Source: Taudactylus pleione (lineage: Eukaryota; Chordata; Amphibia; Anura; Myobatrachidae). Taken from it: DNA of 64,000 bases. The notes below the pieces were generated by a model. That model did no database searches and was not told the origin of the DNA. It saw only the letters and a list, made by a program, of their open reading frames with translations. Made by a program: the position numbers and the translations under genes. Shown here piece after piece: positions 25,330-39,368 of the stretch. Each line of letters starts with the position of its first letter. The stretch's first letter is position 1. Where the stretch lies: contig JAUIMM010002016.1 in NCBI GenBank assembly GCA_031769625.1, forward strand, positions 62,001 through 126,000. The letters are read 5' to 3'.

Positions 25330-27084
25330 ATAGGACTAGTATGACTGGAAAGAGCTTGTTCTGAGCTACATTGACACCAAATTTCGGGCCATTTTGATCA
25401 GAAGGTGGTGTAGAAACAGCAGGTTAAAGAAAGTATTCCTAGGCTACTTCGGTCCACTTTAAGTCAATGGAGATTTTAATTTGCTTTAAATGCTTGCAGT
25501 TATCGATCCATGTGGTCTACAATTATAGGACTAGTATGACTGGAAAAAGCTTGTTCTGAGTTACAATCACACAAAATTTCGGGCCATTTTGACAGTAAGG
25601 TGGTGTAGAAACAGCAGGTCTAAAAAAGGGTTCCTAGGCTCCTTCGGTCCACTTTAAGTCAATGGAGATTATTATTTGCATTAAATACTTGCAGTTATCC
25701 ATCCATGTGGTCTACAATTATTGGATTAGTATGGCTGGAAAGAGCTTGTTCTGAGCTACATTGACACCATATTTCGGGCCATTTTGATCAGAAGGTGGTG
25801 TAGAAACAGCAGGTCAAAGAAAGTATTCCTAGGCTACTTCGGTCCACTTTAAGTCAATGGAGATTTTTATTTGCTTTAAATGCTTGCAGTTATCGATCCA
25901 TGTGGTCTACAATTATAGGACTAGTATGACTGGAAAGAGCTTCTTCTGATTTACAATCACACAAAATTTCGGGCCATTTTGACAGTAAGGTGGTGTAGAA
26001 ACAGCAGGTCAAAGAAAGTATTCCTAGACTACTTCGGTCCACTTTAAGTCAATGGAGATTTTTATTTGCTTTAAATGCTTGCAGTTATCCATCCATGTTG
26101 TCTACAATTATTGGATTAGTATGGCTGGAAAGAGCTTGTTCTGAGCTACATTGACACCAAATTTCGGGCCATTTTGATCAGAAGGTGGTGTAGAAACAGC
26201 AGGTCAAAGAAAGTATTCCTAGGCTACTTCGGTCCACTTTAAGTCAATGGAGATTTTTATTTGCTTTAAATGCTTGCAGTTATCGATCCATGTGGTCTAC
26301 AATTATAGGACTAGTATGACTGGAAAAAGCTTGTTCTGAGTTACAATCACACAAATTTTTGGGCCATTTTGACAGTAAGGTGGTGTAGAAACAGCAGGTC
26401 AAAGAAAGGGTTCCTAGGTTCCTTCGCTCCACTTTAAGTCAATGGAGATTTTAATTTGCTTTAAATGCTTGCAGTTATCAATCCATGTGGTCTACAGATA
26501 TAGGACTAGTATGTCTGGAAAGAACTTGTTCTGACCTACATTGACACCTAATTTCTGGCCATTTTGACAGTAAGATGGTGTAGAAACAGCAGGTCAAAGA
26601 AAGAATTCCTAGGCTACTTCGGTCCACTTTAAGTCAATGGAGATTTTTATTTGCTTTAAATGCTTGCAGTTATCCATCCATGTTGTCTACAATTATTGGA
26701 TTAGTATGGCTGGAAAGAGCTTGTTCTGAGCTACATTGACACCAAATTTCGGGCCATTTTGATCAGAAGGTGGTGTAGAAACAGCAGGTCAAAGAAAGTA
26801 TTCCTAGGCTACTTCGGTCCACTTTAAGTCAATGGAGATTTTTATTTGCTTTAAATGCTTGCAGTTATCGATGCATGTGGTCTACAATTATAGAACTAGT
26901 ATGACTGGGAAGAGCTTGTTCTGAGTTACAATCACACAAAATTTTGGGCCATTTTGACAGTAAGGTGGTGTAGAAACAGCAGGTCAAAGAAAGGGTTCCT
27001 AGGCTCCTTCGCTCCACTTTAAGTCAATGGAGATTTTAATTTGCTTTAAATGCTTGCAGTTATCGATCCATGTGGTCTACAATT
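25330..27084 (+). repeat. 9-mer, HOR-alpha lacking B and E
   Basis: Order: A C D F G H I J K. Markers are those of alpha (ccatattt in D at 25720, ctagact in F, aagaattcc in I at 26500). C at 25525 has attaaatactt, shared with C at 36639 and the hybrid at 41126. F at 25915 has a private cttcttctg. The missing B and E make it two monomers shorter than alpha. Confidence 0.87.
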
Positions 27085-28254
27085 ATAGGACTAGTATGAC
27101 TGGAAAGAGCTTGTTCTGAGCTACATTGACACCAAATTTCGGGCCATTTTGATCAGAAGGTGGTGTAGAAACAGCAGGTTAAAGAAAGTATTCCTAGGCT
27201 ACTTCGGTCCACTTTAAGTCAATGGAGATTTTAATTTGCTTTAAATGCTTGCAGTTATCGATCCATGTGGTCTACAATTATAGGACTAGTATGACTGGAA
27301 AGAGCTTGTTCTGAGCTACATTGACACCAAATTTCGGGCCATTTTGATCAGAAGGTGGTGTAGAAACAGCAGGTCAAAGAAAGTATTCCTAGGCTACTTC
27401 GGTCCACTTTAAGTCAATGGAGATTTTTATTTGCTTTAAATGCTTGCAGTTATCGATCCATGTGGTCTACAATTATAGGACTAGTATGACTGGAAAAAGC
27501 TTGTTCTGGGTTACAATCACACAAATTTTTGGGCCATTTTGACAGTAAGGTGGTGTAGAAACAGCAGGTCAAAGAAAGGGTTCCTAGGTTCCTTCGCTCC
27601 ACTTTAAGTCAATGGAGATTTTAATTTGCTTTAAATGCTTGCAGTTATCAATCCATGTGGTCTACAGATATAGGACTAGTATGTCTGGAAAGAACTTGTT
27701 CTGACCTACATTGACACCTAATTTCTGGCCATTTTGACAGTAAGATGGTGTAGAAACAGCAGGTCAAAGAAAGAATTCCTAGGCTACTTCGGTCCACTTT
27801 AAGTCAATGGAGATTTTTATTTGCTTTAAATGCTTGCAGTTATCCATCCATGTTGTCTACAATTATTGGATTAGTATGGCTGGAAAGAGCTTGTTCTGAG
27901 CTACATTGACACCAAATTTCGGGCCATTTTGATCAGAAGGTGGTGTAGAAACAGCAGGTCAAAGAAAGTATTCCTAGGCTACTTCGGTCCACTTTAAGTC
28001 AATGGAGATTTTTATTTGCTTTAAATGCTTGCAGTTATCGATGCATGTGGTCTACAATTATAGAACTAGTATGACTGGGAAGAGCTTGTTCTGAGTTACA
28101 ATCACACAAAATTTTGGGCCATTTTGACAGTAAGGTGGTGTAGAAACAGCAGGTCAAAGAAAGGGTTCCTAGGCTCCTTCGCTCCACTTTAAGTCAATGG
28201 AGATTTTAATTTGCTTTAAATGCTTGCAGTTATCGATCCATGTGGTCTACAATT
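27085..28254 (+). repeat. 6-mer, HOR-alpha lacking C to G
   Basis: Order: A B H I J K. It follows H I J K of the previous block, so H I J K A B from 26305 is continued by a second H I J K from 27475, a 1,170-bp period. H at 27475 has a private gttctgggtt. An exchange that joined B directly to H would remove five monomers and keep the register. Confidence 0.86.
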
Positions 28255-31200
28255 ATAGGACTAGTATGACTGGAAAGAGCTTGTTCTGAGCTACATTGAC
28301 ACCAAATTTCGGGCCATTTTGATCAGAAGGTGGTGTAGAAACAGCAGGTTAAAGAAAGTATTCCTAGGCTACTTCGGTCCACTTTAAGTCAATGGAGATT
28401 TTAATTTGCTTTAAATGCTTGCAGTTATCGATCCATGTGGTCTACAATTATAGGACTAGTATGACTGGAAAGAGCTTGTTCTGAGCTACATTGACACCAA
28501 ATTTCGGGCCATTTTGATCAGAAGGTGGTGTAGAAACAGCAGGTCAAAGAAAGTATTCCTAGGCTACTTCGGTCCACTTTAAGTCAATGGAGATTTTTAT
28601 TTGCTTTAAATGCTTGCAGTTATCGATCCATGTGGTCTACAATTATAGGACTAGTATGACTGGAAAAAGCTTGTTCTGAGCTACAATCACACAAAATTTC
28701 GGGCCATTTTGACAGTAAGGTGGTGTAGAAACAGCAGGTCTAAAAAAGGGTTCCTAGGCTCCTTCGGTCCACTTTAAGTCAATGGAGATTATTATTTGCA
28801 TTAAATGCTTGCAGTTATCCATCCATGTGGTCTACAATTATTGGATTAGTATGGCTGGAAAGAGCTTGTTCTGAGCTACATTGACACCAAATTTCGGGCC
28901 ATTTTGATCAGAAGGTGGTGTAGAAACAGCAGGTCAAAGAAAGTATTCCTAGGCTACTTCGGTCCACTTTAAGTCAATGGAGATTTTTATTTTCTTTAAA
29001 TGCTTGCAGTTATCGATCCATGTGGTCTACAATTATAGGACTAGTATGACTGGAAAAAGCTTGTTCTGAGTTACAATCACACAAAATTTCGGGCCATTTT
29101 GACAGTAAGGTGGTGTAGAAACAGCAGGTCAAAGAAAGGGTTCCTAGGTTCCTTCGCTCCACTTTAAGTCAATGGAGATTTTAATTTGCTTTAAATGCTT
29201 GCAGTTATCAATCCATGTGGTCTACAGATATAGGACTAGTATGTCTGGAAAGAACTTGTTCTGACCTACATTGACACCTAATTTCGGGCCATTTTGACAT
29301 TAAAATGGTGTAGAAACAGCAGGTCAAAGAAAGTATTCCTAGGCTACTTTGGTCCACTTTAAGTCAATGGAGATTTTGATTTGCTTTAAATGCTTGCAGT
29401 TATCCATCCATGTTGTCTACAATTATTGGATTAGTATGGCTGGAAAGAGCTTGTTCTGAGCTACATTGACACCAAAGTTCGGGCCATTTTGATCAGAAGG
29501 TGGTGTAGAAACAGCAGGTCAAAGAAAGTATTCCTAGGCTACTTCGGTCCACTTTAAGTCAATGGAGATTTTGATTTGCTTTAAATGCTTGCAGTTATCC
29601 ATCCATGTTGTCTACAATTATTGGATTAGTATGGCTGGAAAGAGCTTGTTCTGAGCTACATTGACACCAAATTTCGGGCCATTTTGATCAGAAGGTGGTG
29701 TAGAAACAGCAGGTCAAAGAAAGTATTCCTAGGCTACTTCGGTCCACTTTAAGTCAATGGAGATTTTGATTTGCTTTAAATGCTTGCAGTTATCCATCCA
29801 TGTTGTCTACAATTATTGGATTAGTATGGCTGGAAAGAGCTTGTTCTGAGCTACATTGACACCAAATTTTGGGCCATTTTGATCAGAAGGTGGTGTAGAA
29901 ACAGCAGGTCAAAGAAAGTATTCCTAGGCTACTTCGGTCCACTTTAAGTCAATGGAGATTTTGATTTGCTTTAAATGCTTGCAGTTATCCATCCATGTTG
30001 TCTACAATTATTGGATTAGTATGGCTGGAAAGAGCTTGTTCTGAGCTACATTGACACCAAATTTCGGGCCATTTTGATCAGAAGGTGGTGTAGAAACAGC
30101 AGGTCAAAGAAAGTATTCCTATGCTACTTCGGTCCACTTTAAGTCAATGGAGATTTTGATTTGCTTTAAATGCTTGCAGTTATCCATCCATGTTGTCTAC
30201 AATTATTAGATTAGTATGGCTGGAAAGAGCTTGTTCTGAGCTACATTGACACCAAATTTCGGGCCATTTGATCAGAAGGTGGTGTAGAAACAGCAGGTCA
30301 AAGAAAGTATTCCTAGGCTACTTCGGTCCACTTTAAGTCAATGGAGATTTTTATTTGCTTTAAATGCTTGCAGTTATCGATGCATGTGGTCTACAATTAT
30401 AGAACTAGTATGACTGGGAAGAGCTTGTTCTGAGTTACAATCACACAAAATTTTGGGCCATTTTGACAGTAAGGTGGTGTAGAAACAGTAGGTCAAAGAA
30501 AGGGTTCCTAGGCTCCTTCGCTCCACTTTAAGTCAATGGAGATTTTAATTTGCTTTAAATGCTTGCAGTTATCGATCCATGTGGTCTACAATTATAGGAC
30601 TAGTATGACTGGAAAGAGCTTGTTCTGATCTACATTGACACCAAATTTCGGGCCATTTTGACAGTAAGATGGTGTAGAAACAGCAGGTCAAAGAAAGTAT
30701 TCCTAGGCTACTTTGGTCCACTTTAAGTCAATGGAGATTTTGATTTGCTTTAAATGCTTGCAGTTATCGATCCATGTGGTCTACAATTATAGGACTAGTA
30801 TGACTGGAAAGAGCTTGTTCTGAGTAAAAATCACACAAAATTTCGGGCCATTTTGACAGTAAGGTGGTGTAGAAACAGCAGGTCAAAGAAAGTATTCCTA
30901 GGCTACTTCGGTCCACTTTAAGTCAATGGAGATTTTTATTTGCTTTAAATGCTTGCAGTTATCCATCCATGTTGTCTACAATTATTGGATTAGTATGGCT
31001 GGAAAGAGCTTGTTCTGAGCTACATTGACACCAAATTTCGGGCCATTTTGATCAGAAGGTGGTGTAGAAACAGCAGGTCAAAGAAAGTATTCCTAGGCTA
31101 CTTCGGTCCACTTTAAGTCAATGGAGATTTTTATTTGCTTTAAATGCTTGCAGTTATCGATCCATGTGGTCTACAATTATAGGACTAGTATGACTGGAAA

Positions 31201-32153
31201 AAGCTTGTTCTGAGTTACAATCACACAAAATTTCGGGCCATTTTGACAGTAAGGTGGTGTAGAAACAGCAGGTCTAAAAAAGGGTTCCTAGGCTCCTTCG
31301 GTCCACTTTAAGTCAATGGAGATTATTATTTGCTTTAAATGCTTGCAGTTATCAATCCATGTGGTCTACAGATATAGGACTAGTATGTCTGGAAAGAACT
31401 TGTTCTGACCTACATTGACACCTAATTTCGGGCCATTTTGACAGTAAGATGGTGTAGAAACAGCAGGTCAAAGAAAGTATTCCTAGGCTACTTTGGTCCA
31501 CTTTAAGTCAATGGAGATTTTGATTTGCTTTAAATGCTTGCAGTTATCGATCCATGTGGTCTACAATTATAGGACTAGTATGACTGGAAAGAGCTTGTTC
31601 TGAGTTACAATCACACAAAATTTCGGGCCATTTTGACAGTAAGGTGGTGTAGAAACAGCAGGTCAAAGAAAGTATTCCTAGGCTACTTCGGTCCACTTTA
31701 AGTCAATGGAGATTTTTATTTGCTTTAAATGCTTGCAGTTATCCATCCATGTTGTCTACAATTATAGGACTAGTATGGCTGGAAAGAGCTTGTTCTGAGC
31801 TACATTGACACCAAATTTCGGGCCATTTTGATCAGAAGGTGGTGTAGAAACAGCAGGTCAAAGAAAGTTTTCCTAGGCTACTTCGGTCCACTTTAAGTCA
31901 ATGGAGATTTTTATTTGCTTTAAATGCTTGCAGTTATCGATGCATGTGGTCTACAATTATAGAACTAGTATGACTGGGAAGAGCTTGTTCTGAGTTACAA
32001 TCACACAAAATTTTGGGTCATTTTGACAGTAAGGTGGTGTAGAAACAGCAGGTCAAAGAAAGGGTTCCTAGGCTCCTTCGCTCCACTTTAAGTCAATGGA
32101 GATTTTAATTTGCTTTAAATGCTTGCAGTTATCGATCCATGTGGTCTACAATT
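28255..32153 (+). repeat. 20-mer: extended HOR-gamma (super-block 2, part 1)
   Basis: Order A B C D E I2 J2 J2 J2 J2 J K L M G C2 I2 N J K, the same as 15971-19869 and the same 3,899 bp. The one-base loss in J (30205; t run 30267-30269), gacattaaaatgg in I2 (29230), aaagttcggg (29425) and cagtagg in K (30399) are all shared. J at 31764 differs from its counterpart at its start (ataggactag instead of attaaattag), a small patch of another type. Confidence 0.91.
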
Positions 32154-34298
32154 ATAGGACTAGTATGACTGGAAAGAGCTTGTTCTGAGCTACATTGACA
32201 CCAAATTTCGGGCCATTTTGATCAGAAGGTGGTGTAGAAACAGCAGGTTAAAGAAAGTATTCCTAGGCTACTTCGGTCCACTTTAAGTCAATGGAGATTT
32301 TAATTTGCTTTAAATGCTTGCAGTTATCGATCCATGTGGTCTACAATTATAGGACTAGTATGACTGGAAAGAGCTTGTTCTGAGCTACATTGACACCAAA
32401 TTTCGGGCCATTTTGATCAGAAGGTGGTGTAGAAACAGCAGGTCAAAGAAAGTATTCCTAGGCTACTTCGGTCCACTTTAAGTCAATGGAGATTTTTATT
32501 TGCTTTAAATGCTTGCAGTTATCGATCCATGTGGTCTACAATTATAGGACTAGTATGACTGGAAAAAGCTTGTTCTGAGTTACAATCACACAAAATTTCG
32601 GGCCATTTTGACAGTAAGGTGGTGTAGAAACAGCAGGTCTAAAAAAGGGTTCCTAGGCTCCTTCGGTCCACTTTAAGTCAATGGAGATTATTATTTGCAT
32701 TAAATGCTTGCAGTTATCCATCCATGTGGTCTACAATTATTGGATTAGTATGGCTGGAAAGAGCTTGTTCTGAGCTACATTGACACCAAATTTCGGGCCA
32801 TTTTGATCAGAAGGTGGTGTAGAAACAGCAGGTCAAAGAAAGTATTCCTAGGCTACTTCGGTCCACTTTAAGTCAATGGAGATTTTTATTTGCTTTAAAT
32901 GCTTGCAGTTATCGATCCATGTGGTCTACAATTATAGGACTAGTATGACTGGAAAAAGCTTGTTCTGAGTTACAATCACACAAAATTTCGGGCCATTTTG
33001 ACAGTAAGGTGGTGTAGAAACAGCAGGTCAAAGAAAGTATTCCTAGGCTACTTCGGTCCACTTTAAGTCAATGGAGATTTTTATTTGCTTTAAATGCTTG
33101 CAGTTATCCATCCATGTTGTCTACAATTATTGGATTAGTATGGCTGGAAAGAGCTTGTTCTGAGCTACATTGACACCAAATTTCGGGCCATTTTGATCAG
33201 AAGGTGGTGTAGAAACAGCAGGTCAAAGAAAGTATTCCTAGGCTACTTCGGTCCACTTTAAGTCAATGGAGATTTTTATTTGCTTTAAATGCTTGCAGTT
33301 ATCGATCCATGTGGTCTACAATTATAGGACTAGTATGACTGGAAAAAGCTTGTTCTGAGTTACAATCACACAAAATTTCGGGCCATTTTGACAGTAAGGT
33401 GGTGTAGAAACAGCAGGTCTAAAAAAGGGTTCCTAGGCTCCTTCGGTCCACTTTAAGTCAATGGAGATTATTATTTGCTTTAAATGCTTGCAGTTATCAA
33501 TCCATGTGGTCTACAGATATAGGACTAGTATGTCTGGAAAGAACTTGTTCTGACCTACATTGACACCTAATTTCGGGCCATTTTGACAGTAAGATGGTGT
33601 AGAAACAGCAGGTCAAAGAAAGTATTCCTAGGCTACTTTGGTCCACTTTAAGTCAATGGAGATTTTGATTTGCTTTAAATGCTTGCAGTTATCGATCCAT
33701 GTGGTCTACAATTATAGGACTAGTATGACTGGAAAGAGCTTGTTCTGAGTTACAATCACACCTAATTTCGGGCCATTTTGACAGTAAGATGGTGTAGAAA
33801 CAGCAGGTCAAAGAAAGTATTCCTAGGCTACTTCGGTCCACTTTAAGTCAATGGAGATTTTTATTTGCTTTAAATGCTTGCAGTTATCCATCCATGTTGT
33901 CTACAATTATTAAATTAGTATGGCTGGAAAGAGCTTGTTCTGAGCTACATTGACACCAAATTTCGGGCCATTTTGATCAGAAGGTGGTGTAGAAACAGCA
34001 GGTCAAAGAAAGTTTTCCTAGGCTACTTCGGTCCACTTTAAGTCAATGGAGATTTTTATTTGCTTTAAATGCTTGCAGTTATCGATGCATGTGGTCTACA
34101 ATTATAGAACTAGTATGACTGGGAAGAGCTTGTTCTGAGTTACAATCACACAAAATTTTGGGTCATTTTGACAGTAAGGTGGTGTAGAAACAGCAGGTCA
34201 AAGAAAGGGTTCCTAGGCTCCTTCGCTCCACTTTAAGTCAATGGAGATTTTAATTTGCTTTAAATGCTTGCAGTTATCGATCCATGTGGTCTACAATT
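32154..34298 (+). repeat. HOR-beta, 11-mer copy 3
   Basis: Order A B C D E2 G C2 I2 N J K, counterpart of 19870-22014 at a distance of 12,284 bp. N at 33714 carries a short patch of I2-type sequence (cacctaat at 33759-33766 through aagatgg at 33786-33792) inside otherwise N-type sequence, which fits a gene conversion tract. J at 33909 has attaaattag and K at 34104 has gggtcatt, as in copy 2. Confidence 0.9.
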
Positions 34299-36443
34299 AT
34301 AGGACTAGTATGACTGGAAAGAGCTTGTTCTGAGCTACATTGACACCAAATTTCGGGCCATTTTGATCAGAAGGTGGTGTAGAAACAGCAGGTTAAAGAA
34401 AGTATTCCTAGGCTACTTCGGTCCACTTTAAGTCAATGGAGATTTTAATTTGCTTTAAATGCTTGCAGTTATCGATCCATGTGGTCTACAATTATAGGAC
34501 TAGTATGACTGGAAAGAGCTTGTTCTGAGCTACATTGACACCAAATTTCGGGCCATTTTGATCAGAAGGTGGTGTAGAAACAGCAGGTCAAAGAAAGTAT
34601 TCCTAGGCTACTTCGGTCCACTTTAAGTCAATGGAGATTTTTATTTGCTTTAAATGCTTGCAGTTATCGATCCATGTGGTCTACAATTATAGGACTAGTA
34701 TGACTGGAAAAAGCTTGTTCTGAGTTACAATCACACAAAATTTCGGGCCATTTTGACAGTAAGGTGGTGTAGAAACAGCAGGTCTAAAAAAGGGTTCCTA
34801 GGCTCCTTCGGTCCACTTTAAGTCAATGGAGATTATTATTTGCATTAAATGCTTGCAGTTATCCATCCATGTGGTCTACAATTATTGGATTAGTATGGCT
34901 GGAAAGAGCTTGTTCTGAGCTACATTGACACCAAATTTCGGGCCATTTTGATCAGAAGGTGGTGTAGAAACAGCAGGTCAAAGAAAGTATTCCTAGGCTA
35001 CTTCGGTCCACTTTAAGTCAATGGAGATTTTTATTTGCTTTAAATGCTTGCAGTTATCGATCCATGTGGTCTACAATTATAGGACTAGTATGACTGGAAA
35101 AAGCTTGTTCTGAGTTACAATCACACAAAATTTCGGGCCATTTTGACAGTAAGGTGGTGTAGAAACAGCAGGTCAAAGAAAGTATTCCTAGGCTACTTCG
35201 GTCCACTTTAAGTCAATGGAGATTTTTATTTGCTTTAAATGCTTGCAGTTATCCATCCATGTTGTCTACAATTATTGGATTAGTATGGCTGGAAAGAGCT
35301 TGTTCTGAGCTACATTGACACCAAATTTCGGGCCATTTTGATCAGAAGGTGGTGTAGAAACAGCAGGTCAAAGAAAGTATTCCTAGGCTACTTCGGTCCA
35401 CTTTAAGTCAATGGAGATTTTTATTTGCTTTAAATGCTTGCAGTTATCGATCCATGTGGTCAACAATTATAGGACTAGTATGACTGGAAAAAGCTTGTTC
35501 TGAGTTACAATCACACAAAATTTCGGGCCATTTTGACAGTAAGGTGGTGTAGAAACAGCAGGTCTAAAAAAGGGTTCCTAGGCTCCTTCGGTCCACTTTA
35601 AGTCAATGGAGATTATTATTTGCTTTAAATGCTTGCAGTTATCAATCCATGTGGTCTACAGATATAGGACTAGTATGTCTGGAAAGAACTTGTTCTGACC
35701 TACATTGACACCTAATTTCGGGCCATTTTGACAGTAAGATGGTGTAGAAACAGCAGGTCAAAGAAAGTATTCCTAGGCTACTTTGGTCCACTTTAAGTCA
35801 ATGGAGATTTTGATTTGCTTTAAATGCTTGCAGTTATCGATCCATGTGGTCTACAATTATAGGACTAGTATGACTGGAAAGAGCTTGTTCTGAGTTACAA
35901 TCACACAAAATTTCGGGCCATTTTGACAGTAAGGTGGTGTAGAAACAGCAGGTCAAAGAAAGTATTCCTAGGCTACTTCGGTCCACTTTAAGTCAATGGA
36001 GATTTTTATTTGCTTTAAATGCTTGCAGTTATCCATCCATGTTGTCTACAATTATTGGATTAGTATGGCTGGAAAGAGCTTGTTCTGAGCTACATTGACA
36101 CCAAATTTCGGGCCATTTTGATCAGAAGGTGGTGTAGAAACAGCAGGTCAAAGAAAGTTTTCCTAGGCTACTTCGGTCCACTTTAAGTCAATGGAGATTT
36201 TTATTTGCTTTAAATGCTTGCAGTTATCGATGCATGTGGTCTACAATTATAGAACTAGTAAGACTGGGAAGAGCTTGTTCTGAGTTACAATCACACAAAA
36301 TTTTGGGCCATTTTGACAGTAAGGTGGTGTAGAAACAGCAGGTCAAAGAAAGGGTTCCTAGGCTCCTTCGCTCCACTTTAAGTCAATGGAGATTTTAATT
36401 TGCTTTAAATGCTTGCAGTTATCGATCCATGTGGTCTACAATT
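34299..36443 (+). repeat. HOR-beta, 11-mer copy 4
   Basis: Order A B C D E2 G C2 I2 N J K, counterpart of 22015-25329 without the six-monomer duplication. C2 at 35469 is preceded by a private gtcaacaatt at the end of G (35459-35468). K at 36249 has actagtaagact, shared with 25135. This is the last beta-type block, and C2 at 35469 is the last C2 in the window. Confidence 0.9.
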
Positions 36444-39368
36444 ATAGGACTAGTATGACTGGAAAGAGCTTGTTCTGAGCTACATTGACACCAAATTTCG
36501 GGCCATTTTGATCAGAAGGTGGTGTAGAAACAGCAGGTTAAAGAAAGTATTCCTAGGCTACTTCGGTCCACTTTAAGTCAATGGAGATTTTAATTTGCTT
36601 TAAATGCTTGCAGTTATCGATCCATGTGGTCTACAATTATAGGACTAGTATGACTGGAAAAAGCTTGTTCTGAGTTACAATCACACAAAATTTCGGGCCA
36701 TTTTGACAGTAAGGTGGTGTAGAAACAGCAGGTCTAAAAAAGGGTTCCTAGGCTCCTTCGGTCCACTTTAAGTCAATGGAGATTATTATTTGCATTAAAT
36801 ACTTGCAGTTATCCATCCATGTGGTCTACAATTATTGGATTAGTATGGCTGGAAAGAGCTTGTTCTGAGCTACATTGACACCATATTTCGGGCCATTTTG
36901 ATCAGAAGGTGGTGTAGAAACAGCAGGTCAAAGAAAGTATTCCTAGGCTACTTCGGTCCACTTTAAGTCAATGGAGATTTTTATTTGCTTTAAATGCTTG
37001 CAGTTATCGATCCATGTGGTCTACAATTATAGGACTAGTATGACTGGAAAAAGCTTGTTCTGAGTTACAATCACACAAAATTTCGGGCCATTTTGACAGT
37101 AAGGTGGTGTAGAAACAGCAGGTCAAAGAAAGGGTTCCTAGGTTCCTTCGCTCCACTTTAAGTCAATGGAGATTTTAATTTGCTTTAAATGCTTGCAGTT
37201 ATCAATCCATGTGGTCTACAGATATAGGACTAGTATGTCTGGAAAGAACTTGTTCTGACCTACATTGACACCTAATTTCGGGCCATTTTGACAGTAAGAT
37301 GGTGTAGAAACCTCAGGTCAAAGAAAGTATTCCTAGGCTACTTTGGTCCACTTTAAGTCAATGGAGATTTTGATTTGCTTTAAATGCTTGCAGTTATCCA
37401 TCCATGTTGTCTACAATTATTGTATTAGTATGGCTGGAAAGAGCTTGTTCTGAGCTACATTGACACCAAATTTCGGGCCATTTTGATCAGAAGGTGGTGT
37501 AGAAACAGCAGGTCAAAGAAAGTATTCCTAGGCTACTTCGGTCCACTTTAAGTCAATGGAGATTTTGATTTGCTTTAAATGCTTGCAGTTATCGATCCAT
37601 GTGGTCTACAATTATAGGACTAGTATGACTGGAAAAAGCTTGTTCTGAGTTACAATCACACAAAATTTCGGGCCATTTTGACAGTAAGGTGGTGTAGAAA
37701 CAGCAGGTCTAAAAAAGGGTTCCTAGGCTCCTTCGGTCCACTTTAAGTCAATGGAGATTATTACTTGCATTAAATGCTTGCAGTTATCCATCCATGTGGT
37801 CTACAATTATTGGATTAGTATGGCTGGAAAGAGCTTGTTCTGAGCTACATTGACACCATATTTCGGGCCATTTTGATCAGAAGGTGGTGTAGAAACAGCA
37901 GGTCAAAGAAAGTATTCCTAGGCTACTTCGGTCCACTTTAAGTCAATGGAGATTTTTATTTGCTTTAAATGCTTGCAGTTATCGATCCATGTGGTCTACA
38001 ATTATAGGACTAGTATGACTGGAAAAAGCTTGTTCTGAGTTACAATCACACAAAATTTCGGGCCATTTTGACAGTAAGGTGGTGTAGAAACAGCAGGTCA
38101 AAGAAAGGGTTCCTAGGTTCCTTCGCTCCACTTTAAGTCAATGGAGATTTTAATTTGCTTTAAATGCTTGCAGTTATCAATCCATGTGGTCTACAGATAT
38201 AGGACTAGTATGTCTGGAAAGAACTTGTTCTGACCTACATTGACACCTAATTTCGGGCCATTTTGACAGTAAGATGGTGTAGAAACAGCAGGTCAAAGAA
38301 AGTATTCCTAGGCTACTTTGGTCCACTTTAAGTCAATGGAGATTTTGATTTGCTTTAAATGCTTGCAGTTATCCATCCATGTTGTCTACAATTATTGGAT
38401 TAGTATGGCTGGAAAGAGCTTGTTCTGAGCTACATTGACACCAAATTTCGGGCCATTTTGATCAGAAGGTGGTGTAGAAACAGCAGGTCAAAGAAAGTAT
38501 TCCTAGGCTACTTCGGTCCACTTTAAGTCAATGGAGATTTTGATTTGCTTTAAATGCTTGCAGTTATCCATCCATGTTCTCTACAATTATTGGATTAGTA
38601 TGGCTGGAAAGAGCTTGTTCTGAGCTACATTGACACCAAATTTCGGGCCATTTTGATCAGAAGGTGGTGTAGAAACAGCAGGTCAAAGAAAGTATTCCTA
38701 GGCTACTTCGGTCCACTTTAAGTCAATGGAGATTTTGATTTGCTTTAAATGCTTGCAGTTATCCATCCATGTTGTCTACAAATATTGGATTAGTATGGCT
38801 GGAAAGAGCTTGTTCTGAGCTACATTGACACCAAATTTCGGGCCATTTTGATCAGAAGGTGGTGTAGAAACAGCAGGTCAAAGAAAGTATTCCTATGCTA
38901 CTTCGGTCCACTTTAAGTCAATGGAGATTTTGATTTGCTTTAAATGCTTGCAGTTATCCATCCATGTTGTCTACAATTATTGGATTAGTATGGCTGGAAA
39001 GAGCTTGTTCTGAGCTACATTGACACCAAATTTCGGGCCATTTTGATCAGAAGGTGGTGTAGAAACAGCAGGTCAAAGAAAGTATTCCTAGGCTACTTCG
39101 GTCCACTTTAAGTCAATGGAGATTTTTATTTGCTTTAAATGCTTGCAGTTATCGATGCATGTGGTCTACAATTATAGGACTAGTATGACTGGAAAGAGCT
39201 TGTTCTGAGCAACATTGACACCAAATTTCGGGCCATTTTGACAGTAAGATGGTGTAGAAACAGCAGGTCAAAGAAAGTATTCCTAGGCTACTTTGGTCCA
39301 CTTTAAGTCAATGGAGATTTTGATTTGCTTTAAATGCTTGCAGTTATCGATCCATGTGGTCTACAATT

